From positions 1 to 7,129 of the forward strand of contig JAJYXS010000162.1 in the NCBI GenBank assembly GCA_021801615.1: a stretch of 7,129 nt of DNA. Direction: 5' to 3'. Below the pieces are notes generated by a model. It worked only from the letters and a program-made list of their open reading frames with translations, did no database searches and had not been told where the DNA came from. How positions within the stretch are numbered: the stretch's first letter is position 1; every line of letters begins with the position of its first letter. Below, in pieces: positions 1 through 6,000 of this stretch. The stretch is from Actinomycetes bacterium. Its GTDB lineage: Bacteria; Actinomycetota; Acidimicrobiia; Acidimicrobiales; RAAP-2. The position numbers and the translations under genes are program-made.

Positions 1-374
1 CCGACGGTGGCGCCCCCGACCCGCTCGAAGGCACCCACATGGCCGAGCGCCTCGGTGCACACCTTCGGGCCGCAGGCCAGCTCGGTCACGTCCGCTTCAC
101 GACCGCAGCGCGCGCCCGCTGGTGGGACGCCTACGTGCGCCTCTCCGAGCCCAAGGCGCGGATCGCCGGTGGGCTCCTCGCGCGGGCCGAGGCACACGTG
201 CTGCGGCTCTCGCTCGTCTACGCGCTGGTCGACGGCGCCGCTTCGATCTGTGTCGAGCATCTGCGCGCCGCGCTCTTTGAAGGCTCTCCACCGTCTTGTA
301 GCTCGCATTCGCGAGTGCCCCATCGATGGCAGCTTCGAGCTGTGCCACCGTCCATCGCCCGGGCCGTGCCATAG
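1..374 (+). pseudogene. C-terminal fragment of a DUF3987/primase-type replication protein, 3' end lost
   Basis: The frame is already open at the left edge (codons in phase from position 3), so the gene starts outside the window. Readable residues include FTTAARARWWDAYVRLSEP and LLARAEAHVLRLSLVYALVD, followed by ICVEHLRAAL. This pattern (a W-x-x-Y-x-x-LSE stretch, then an ARAEAHVLRLSLVYAL helix, then an EHLRAAL helix) resembles the end of the helicase-like DUF3987 proteins encoded with primase/polymerase domains on actinobacterial integrative elements, plasmids and phages. Similarity stops at about position 275, where the family normally continues for tens of residues. From there the frame reads antisense to another gene until a TAG at 372-374. 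I therefore call it truncated. The family call comes from memory of the motif pattern and is not certain; an alternative is another element-borne replication helicase. A role in element replication is inferred. Confidence 0.6.
276..372 (-). pseudogene. 5' fragment of a small unrecognised gene, 3' end lost
   Basis: On the minus strand an ATG at 372-370 follows an excellent Shine-Dalgarno sequence (AGGAGG type, 378-383, 5-nt spacer). The product begins MARPGRWTVAQLEAAIDGAL and continues ANASYKTVESLQRA, a plausible amphipathic helical sequence of about 32 residues. Downstream the frame stays open to a TGA at 99-97. That stretch is antisense to the conserved part of the DUF3987 fragment and becomes an arginine/alanine-rich string typical of a shadow frame. 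The native gene therefore appears cut at about 276. I do not recognise the family; a small DNA-binding or element-accessory protein is possible but unsupported. The strong ribosome site is the main reason for believing it was a real gene. Confidence 0.45.
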
Positions 375-377
375 AAC

Positions 378-383
378 ACCTCC
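378..383 (-). promoter_or_regulatory. Strong ribosome binding site of the truncated small gene
   Basis: Forward-strand acctcc is GGAGGT on the minus strand, within AGGAGGT, five bases before the ATG at 372-370. It fixes the start of the fragment and argues against an upstream in-frame start near 528. Confidence 0.6.
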
Positions 384-631
384 TGGTCGGGGATGTCGCG
401 GTCACCCCTCGAGCCCAAGCCTGCATTGGGTGGCCGGTTTCGGCCGGCACACGCACTGCTGCATGGACCCGCCGGCGGGACGCCCGGTCCGCCTGGGCAC
501 TACCCGCCCGACGGGCTCCTTCCGTCACGCCTGGTCATCTCCCACATCGACGTCGTGTGTGCCCGGCAACCCTCGAGCTCGGGCGCGGGGCCGACGCGGT
601 ATCGACAGGGGGCGCTCCTGCAGCCGTGACC
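384..631. other. Non-coding stretch with clustered GC palindromes between the element remnant and the tRNA
   Basis: No frame here has a convincing start, ribosome site or recognisable protein. The visible structure is a run of palindromes: a hairpin GCCGG(6-nt loop)CCGGC at 433-448, a perfect 12-bp palindrome CCCGCCGGCGGG at 468-479, GCCC...GGGC at 482-498, and GCCCG-A-CGGGC at 506-516. The 9-mer CCCTCGAGC occurs at 406-414 and again at 570-578. If an element is integrated at the tRNA, this is where its att junction and integrase would be expected. No integrase is present. Confidence 0.5.
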
Positions 632-707
632 TGGTGGGGCCGGCTGGGATCGAACCAGCGACCCAGGGATTATGAGTCCCCTGCTCTGACCACTGAGCTA
701 CGGCCCC
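632..707 (-). tRNA. tRNA with anticodon CAT, probably tRNA-Ile2 (lysidine type) rather than elongator Met
   Basis: On the minus strand all arms fold without mismatch except one G-U at the top of the anticodon stem. The acceptor is GGGGCCG/CGGCCCC, the D stem GCTC/GAGC with an 8-nt loop, the anticodon stem GGGGA/TCCCT with loop CTCATAA, the variable loop GGGTC, and the T arm GCTGG/CCAGC with TTCGATC in the loop. Discriminator A and an encoded CCA follow. The anticodon CAT lies at 674-672. CAT is shared by initiator Met, elongator Met and Ile2, whose C34 is converted to lysidine by TilS to read AUA. The short D loop (AGTGGTCA) and the ACTCATAATC...GGTCGCTGGTTC core resemble E. coli tRNA-Ile2 more than elongator Met. 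Against this, position pair 4-69 is G-C, not the C-G that E. coli TilS prefers. It is not an initiator type, because 1-72 is a G-C pair. The tRNA call is secure; the isotype is about two to one for Ile2. Confidence 0.95.
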
Positions 708-715
708 ATCGGTCA

Positions 716-745
716 TTGCTACACCTCGCCACGCGCGTGCTCCAA
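716..745 (-). promoter_or_regulatory. Possible promoter of the tRNA gene
   Basis: On the minus strand TTGGAG (745-740) and TAGCAA (721-716) are separated by 18 bases and end 8 bases before the tRNA 5' end. Both are partial matches to sigma-70-type boxes. The spacing and position are good, but in this base composition such a match could be chance. Confidence 0.3.
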
Positions 746-779
746 CTCGGGCTGTCCGAACCTGCGCCGACGGTGTCCG

Positions 780-1208
780 TCATGGGACGACGAGGATCGG
801 CCGCTTCGTCGCGTGCAGGATCTTGTACGTCGTCCCTCCGAGCATGGCGGCGCTGAATTCTGACAGACCGTGCAACCCGATGACCACGACGTCCGCCGAC
901 ACTTCGTCCGCCACCTGCAGGATCGCTCTCGCCGTCTCCCCCAGCCGACCCCGGCGGACGTCGGGGACGACCCCCACCCCCCCGCCACGGAGCACCGCCA
1001 GCTCCTTTTCGAGCAGTGCCTCGACCTCCTCGTCGGTCTCCCGCTCGAAGGAACCGCCGGACTTCCCGACGATCACCTCCCGCTCCCTCATGTGGAAGAG
1101 GTGGACCACACCCCCGGTCGCCCTCGCGAGATCCCGAGCGACCACCACGGCTCGGTCTGACTGCTCGGACCCGTCGACAGCCACCATCACAGCACGGAAT
1201 TCGCTCAT
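780..1208 (-). CDS. UspA-family universal stress protein
   Basis: This is a 142-residue single-domain universal stress protein, the normal length for the family: a Rossmann-like alpha/beta fold, often an ATP-binding cytoplasmic dimer. Strand 1 is VMVAVDGSEQSDRA (residues 7-20), with D12 at the nucleotide-contacting position. The C-terminal half has VVVIGLHG (107-114) and ends PILVVP. The ATP signature G-2x-G-9x-G-(S/T) is G111, G114 and G124, but the next residue is G125, with T126 one place later, so the phosphate loop is slightly non-canonical. A charged segment at residues 41-70 links the two halves. The ATG at 1208 overlaps the TGA of the upstream permease (ATGA), with a weak AAGGGG ribosome site ten bases before it, so translation is probably coupled to the permease. 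Some APC-type transporters carry a fused Usp domain; here the two are separate but co-transcribed. A regulatory role for the transporter is therefore inferred. No good terminator follows. Confidence 0.93.
   Translation of the reverse strand: MSEFRAVMVAVDGSEQSDRAVVVARDLARATGGVVHLFHMREREVIVGKSGGSFERETDEEVEALLEKELAVLRGGGVGVVPDVRRGRLGETARAILQVADEVSADVVVIGLHGLSEFSAAMLGGTTYKILHATKRPILVVP
1205..1208 (-). other. ATGA start/stop overlap between permease and Usp genes
   Basis: Forward-strand tcat reads ATGA on the minus strand. TGA (1207-1205) ends the permease and ATG (1208-1206) starts the stress protein. This arrangement usually indicates termination-reinitiation coupling and a fixed ratio of the two products. 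Confidence 0.85.
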
Positions 1209-2803
1209 CGGACTTGGGCCCCTTGCTGAGAGACGTTCGCCGCTTCCTCACCGCCTCGCTTGTGTGGAAGGTGAGCGACGTACACGATCGCGCCGATCAC
1301 GAGGATGACAACCATCACGACGAGCGTCATCCATCCATAGTTGAAGAGCTCGGCGCGCGGCGAGGTCAATGCGCTCGGGAACACGATGTTCACGAGCATG
1401 CCCACTCCGTAGATCATGGCGACCACGTATACCGGGTAGGCCCACCGTCCGAGATCGAAGCCTTTGGGGCGCCAGCCCCGGATCCGGCCGATGAGCGCGG
1501 CCAGCACCACCATCTGGAAGGACAGGTAGATGCCGGAGGTGGCGAAGGACACGAGAATGAACAGCGCGTTCACTTTCGCCGGATATGTGAAGAACAGGAT
1601 GTGCACCGGCTTCGACGGCGTCGCGCGCGCAAGCAGCGCGAAGAGCGCCGGAAGGACCGTCGCCACGAGGACGGCGACAACCGGGGTCTTGGTCCGGCGC
1701 GAGATGCTCCGGAACGCGCGGCTTGCAGGCAGTTGGCGGTCCCGCCCATAGCTGAACAGCACTCGTGACCCGGCCGCCTGCACGGAGAGCCCGCACGAGA
1801 AGAATGCCAGGCAGATCAACGCGAGAACGGCATCGGCGAGAGCCGACGAGTGGACGTTCGAGGAGATGATGTAAGGCACACCGCCGACGATCACCTTGGA
1901 CAGGTCCGATCCTGGGATCGCGAGCGAGAGCCCCGCGACCAGGACGAAGGAGGTGATTCCTCCGACGATCATGGTGGTCACCATCGCGCGTGGAACCCGG
2001 TGACGTGCATCCACGACCTCCTCGGCGATGTCTCCTGCTGACTCGAACCCGTAGAAGATGTAGACGTTGGCGAGCACGGCAATCAGCGCTGCGCCTGGGA
2101 ACCAGCTCCCGCCGAAGCTGACTCCGTAGGGGTTGTGCGACGCGCGTGTGGTACCCGCCGTCGAGTTCAAGAAGCCGGCAGAGTGATGGAACCCGGCGAC
2201 AGCAAGGAGAACGAACACGCCAAAGGTCCCAAGCACCTCGACCCAGACGCCCCAGCGCGCGATCAGCGCGGTGTAATTCACGCCGACGATGTTGATCGTC
2301 GCTTGGAACGCGATGAGCACGATCGTGCAGAGAAAGATCACGTTGGCGCTGGCAGGTGTGAAGTGCGTGCCGAACCAGTTGTTGATCAGCGTGATCACGT
2401 ACCCCGTGATGCCGGTGTCGACGGACGCGACCGTGATGATGAGCGCCCATGCGTAGATCCACCCGACCCACCATCCGTAGGAGGGGCCGATGACCCTCCG
2501 AGACCATTGGTAGAGGGCACCTGCGAGCGGGAAGGAGCTCCCGAGCTCGGCGAACACGAGCGAGACGAGCAGCTGGCCCGCGACGACGATCGGTATGGTC
2601 CAGATGTAGCGGGGACCGCCGGTCCCGATGCCGAGCGCGAACAGCGAGTAGATCCCCACCACAGGGGACAGATAGGTGAAAGCTACCCCGAAGTTCGAGA
2701 AGAAGCTGAGCGACCGGCGTAGCTCCTGGCGGTAGCCGAAACCGGTCAGCTCTTCGGCGTCGGATGCTCGTGCGTGCTCCTCGGTTCCCGTGGTCGGCGA
2801 CAT
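1205..2803 (-). CDS. APC-superfamily permease, amino acid/choline transporter-like
   Basis: This 532-residue integral membrane protein probably imports an amino acid, GABA, choline or a related amine across the cytoplasmic membrane by ion-coupled symport; the exact substrate cannot be read from the sequence. About twelve hydrophobic segments are visible, roughly at 34-58, 66-88, 112-140, 153-175, 187-205, 236-252, 274-296, 322-348, 373-393, 411-438, 454-475 and 488-510. Family hallmarks are GFGYRQELRRSLSFFSNFGV (21-40) at segment 1, VFAELGSSFPLAGALYQWSR (83-102) after segment 2, GFESAGDIAEEVVDARHRVP (252-271) after segment 6, and SRVLFSYGRDRQLPASRAF (346-364). These fit the amino acid-choline transporter branch (GABA permease/BAT1-like). 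I chose the ATG at 2803 because AGGAGG lies six bases upstream and the hydrophilic N-terminus then has normal length; an in-frame start at 2890 would add 29 Arg-rich residues with no ribosome site. It is translationally coupled to the Usp gene and divergent from the glutamate dehydrogenase. Confidence 0.92.
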   Translation of the reverse strand: MSPTTGTEEHARASDAEELTGFGYRQELRRSLSFFSNFGVAFTYLSPVVGIYSLFALGIGTGGPRYIWTIPIVVAGQLLVSLVFAELGSSFPLAGALYQWSRRVIGPSYGWWVGWIYAWALIITVASVDTGITGYVITLINNWFGTHFTPASANVIFLCTIVLIAFQATINIVGVNYTALIARWGVWVEVLGTFGVFVLLAVAGFHHSAGFLNSTAGTTRASHNPYGVSFGGSWFPGAALIAVLANVYIFYGFESAGDIAEEVVDARHRVPRAMVTTMIVGGITSFVLVAGLSLAIPGSDLSKVIVGGVPYIISSNVHSSALADAVLALICLAFFSCGLSVQAAGSRVLFSYGRDRQLPASRAFRSISRRTKTPVVAVLVATVLPALFALLARATPSKPVHILFFTYPAKVNALFILVSFATSGIYLSFQMVVLAALIGRIRGWRPKGFDLGRWAYPVYVVAMIYGVGMLVNIVFPSALTSPRAELFNYGWMTLVVMVVILVIGAIVYVAHLPHKRGGEEAANVSQQGAQVR

Positions 2804-2809
2804 TGGCGC

Positions 2810-2815
2810 CCTCCT
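2810..2815 (-). promoter_or_regulatory. Ribosome binding site that sets the permease start
   Basis: The minus-strand AGGAGG is followed by GCGCCA and then the ATG at 2803-2801, a 6-nt spacer. It selects this start over the longer frame beginning at 2890. Confidence 0.8.
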
Positions 2816-2956
2816 GCTTCCAGCAGCCGGTACCAAACCACGCGCGAGTCTGCACGCGCGCCAAGCCCGTGTCCACGTATTTTTGGTCAACCTTCACGTC
2901 GATGCAACGGCCAGTGACCTGCCGCGACGTCAGCGACCCCCTGCCATGCCCGCACT

Positions 2957-3001
2957 CGCGATGCCGGCGTCGCATCGCGTCGTCGCCTGCGCGATGCTGG
3001 C
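2957..3001. repeat. Three copies of an 8-mer in direct/inverted order before the dehydrogenase start
   Basis: CGCGATGC is at 2957-2964, its exact reverse complement GCATCGCG at 2972-2979, and CGCGATGC again at 2990-2997. The two direct copies extend to 12 bp with one mismatch (CGCGATGCCGGC and CGCGATGCTGGC) and start 33 bp apart, about three helical turns. The middle copy can pair with either neighbour: an 8-bp stem with a 7-nt loop on the left, or a 10-nt loop on the right. The last copy ends eight bases before the GTG start. It could be an operator for a dimeric repressor or two competing RNA hairpins. The repeats are seen; the function is inferred. Confidence 0.55.
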
Positions 3002-3004
3002 ACG

Positions 3005-6000
3005 GTGACCCCGGAACCCTCCGACGTGGCGCCGCCGCTCCCTGACGCCGACTCCTGGGCGCGTGACCTGGTCGCGATCGCGACGGATCCCGAGACCCGG
3101 GAGCTTGCCCTCGACTTGAGCCGTCGAGCGCCTGCCAGCTACCGAGAGCGCACCAGCCCGCAGCAGGCCGCCATGGACGCACGCGAGCTCCGGGCTCTGT
3201 TCGGAGCGGGCGCCTCGCTCGAGCGTGGACGGCCGGCCGATGAAGCGGTCGAGGACCATCGGTTCGCCGTCCTCGCATTGGGCGGCGGACGCTTCCACAT
3301 CCGCAGGCTGGCCAAGAAGCCCGTGGAGCTGACGGCACTCCTCCCAGTGCTCGAGAGCTTCGGTCTCGTCGTCGAAGAATCGGTGCCCTACCGGTTCGAG
3401 CTCCGTGACGGGATCGGGGTCTCGATCGACGACGTCGGCGTCCATCTGGCCCACCTCGGGAGCACAGCGAGCAGCTTCGTCCCTGCGACCGACGGTCACC
3501 GGCTGGTGGAAGCGCTCGACGCGGCGGTCGGAGGACACACGGAGATCGACCGGCTGAACCGTCTCGTCCCCGCGGCCGGCCTCGGCTGGCGCGACGTGTC
3601 CCTCCTCCGCGCGTACACGCGCTACTGGGCGCAATGCGCCCCCCCTGTCCCGCCCGCCGACCTCGAAGAGGCTCTGATCAGCTTCCCCCCCGTCGCGCGC
3701 GCGCTCGTGGCCTACTTCTCCGCTCGGTTCGACCCAGGTGCCGACGCGCCGGAGTCGTCGGCCCGGGCGGCGTGCGTGGCCCAGCTCGCCAAGGTGCCGT
3801 CGCTGCGTTGGGACCGGGCGCTCCGCGTGGTCCTCGGGCTGGTCGACGCGACGGTGCGGACGAACTTCTACCAGCACGCCACGGCACAGGAACCCAAGAG
3901 GTCGGTGACCCTCAAGGTGCAGAGCGCGTCGGTCCCCCACCTGCCCCCTCCGCACCCGCGTCTCGAGACCTGGGTCCACGCACCCGACGTGGAAGGCATT
4001 CACCTGCGCGCGGGGCTCGTCGCCCGTGGCGGCATCCGCTGGAGCGAGCGTCCCCACGACTTCCGCACCGAGGTGCTCGACCTGATGGTGGCGCAGGTGA
4101 AGAAGAACGCCATCATCGTCCCCACCGGCGCCAAGGGAGGCTTCGTCTGCCGGACGCCGGAACGCCCCACGCCCGCCGACGTCCGTCGCTGCTACGCGCT
4201 CTTCGTCGACGCGCTCCTCGACATCACCGATGACCTGGTAGGCGGCAAGGTCGTGGGACCACCCGACGTGGTCGCGCACGACGGACCAGACCCCTACCTC
4301 GTGGTCGCGGCCGACAAGGGAACGGCGGAGATGTCCGACCTCGCGAACGAACTGAGCGCCGCTCACGGCTTCTGGCTCGGTGACGCCTTCGCGTCTGGCG
4401 GGAGCCATGGTTACAACCACAAGGCCATGGGGATCACCGCACGCGGCGCCTGGATCGCCGTGCGTCGTCACTTCCACCAGCTCGGCATCGACGTCCAGCA
4501 AGAGCCGATCCTCGTGGCAGGCGTCGGCGACATGTCCGGCGACGTCTTCGGCAACGCGATGCTGCTCAGCGAGGCGATCAAGCTCGTTGCCGCGTTCGAC
4601 CACCGCCACATCTTCCTGGACCCCGACCCGGACCCCGCGGCCTCCTTCGCCGAACGGAAACGCCTCGCGAGCCTCCCGTCGTCGAGCTGGGCGGACTACT
4701 CGGCGACACTGATCTCTCGAGGAGGCGGGGTGTGGCCGCGCGACGTCAAGGAGGTGCCTCTCGCCCCAGAAGCCCGCCGAGCGCTCGGCGTCGAGCATGA
4801 GCGCGTCTCGCCGCCGGAGCTCGTCAGCGCGATCTTGGAGGCGCCGGTCGACCTCCTTTGGTTCGGCGGCGTGGGAACTTTCGTCAAGGCACCAGGCGAA
4901 GCCGACGCCGAGGTGGGCGACCGGGCCAACGACGAGGTTCGTGTGACCGCCGACCGGCTTCGGGCGCGAGTGATCGGCGAAGGAGGCAATCTCGGCCTCA
5001 CCCAGCAGGCCCGGATCCGCTACTCCCGTCGCGGCGGGCGCATCAACACCGACTTCATCGACAACGCAGCAGGCGTCGCGACCTCTGACCGCGAGGTCAA
5101 CCTGAAGATCCTCCTGGCGCTCGCGATCGAGGAGGGGAGGCTCCAGCCCGCGGCACGCAACGCGTACCTCGAGCGCGCGCAGGACGAGGTCGCCGCAGAG
5201 GTGCTCCGGCAGGTCGACCACAGCGTCGCGGCGCTCAACAGGGCGGTGCCGGACAGCGCGGAACAGCTCGACGCCTACGAGGCGTTGATCGACGCGCTCG
5301 AGGCGTCAGGACGTGTCGACCGCGCCGTCGAGGCGCTGCCGGACGCAGACGAGCTCGCGGTCCGCCGCGTCGCCGGCGCCGGCTTGATCCGCCCGGAGCT
5401 CGCCGTGCTGCTCGCGTACGCGAAGTCCGACCTCGGCGGGGCCATCGAGCAGTCCAAGATCGTCGCCGATCCCTCCCTCGCAAGCGCGGTCGAGGCGTAC
5501 TTTCCCTCCGAGATGCGCGCCGACTTCGGCGACCTGATCGCGAAGCACCGCCTTTACGACCAGATCCTCGCGACCGAGGTGGCCGGAGAGATCGTCGACC
5601 GGCTGGGGGTCGTCTGGGCTCACGAGACCGCGGCCGAGCTCGGGGTCGGGCTCGGTGACGTCGCCGGCGCCTATTGGGCGGCGCGCCGCGTCGTGGACGC
5701 CGCCGCGCGCTGGGCGGAGCTCGACGCTCGGTGGGCGGAGCTTCCCGCGGACGTCGACGCCCGGCTCCACCGAGTCGTGAGCGACGCGGTCGCTGGCCTC
5801 GCCCGCGCGTACCTGCGGCGCGGGGTGCCGCTCGAGCCCGGCTCGATCGTCGCCGACGACCAACCGGTCGCCGAAGCCCTCGCGGAGACGGCTCCGACAC
5901 CGGAGGCCGTCGGTGAGCTCCTCGCGGTCGGCGTCGACGGGTCGACCGCGGAACGCTGGCTGGCCGTGGAGGCTGCCGCGCGCGTGGGCGACGTCGGCCC

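Larger units (their letters stand above)
2804..3004. promoter_or_regulatory. Divergent promoter region between permease and glutamate dehydrogenase
   Basis: These 201 bp must hold both outward promoters. The only AT-rich island is at 2878-2890 (tatttttggtcaa). Read toward the permease it gives TTGCAT (2907-2902), a 17-nt spacer and AAAAAT (2884-2879), a modest sigma-70-like pair that would leave a leader of about 70 nt. No convincing -35/-10 pair toward the dehydrogenase is visible. The 8-mer CACGCGCG appears twice in direct order (2839-2846 and 2853-2860), start-to-start 14 bp, in the permease leader. A separate repeat array (2957-3001) abuts the dehydrogenase start. The promoter assignments are tentative; that the region is regulatory follows from the gene layout. 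Confidence 0.5.

Noticed and set aside
7..675. 222-codon plus-strand frame crossing the element remnant and the tRNA
   Set aside because: It runs through the tRNA, shows no domain, and its composition matches a chance GC-rich frame.
769..781. Hairpin GACGG-tgt-CCGTC at the Usp stop codon considered as an intrinsic terminator
   Set aside because: It has only a 5-bp stem, no T-run follows on the minus strand, and it overlaps the stop codon.
2804..2890. Longer permease start at 2890 adding 29 residues
   Set aside because: The extension is Arg-rich with no ribosome site, while the ATG at 2803 has AGGAGG six bases upstream.
1248..3338. Open frame of 696 codons on the minus strand overlapping the permease and running into the dehydrogenase
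   Set aside because: It is an out-of-frame shadow of the permease, extremely Arg-rich, has no ribosome site and crosses the divergent promoter region.
2930..5221. Open frame of 763 codons on the minus strand opposite the dehydrogenase
   Set aside because: It is antisense to an intact, motif-rich enzyme. Its product is Arg/Asp/Val/Gly-rich with no recognisable domain, as expected for the shadow frame of a GC-rich gene.
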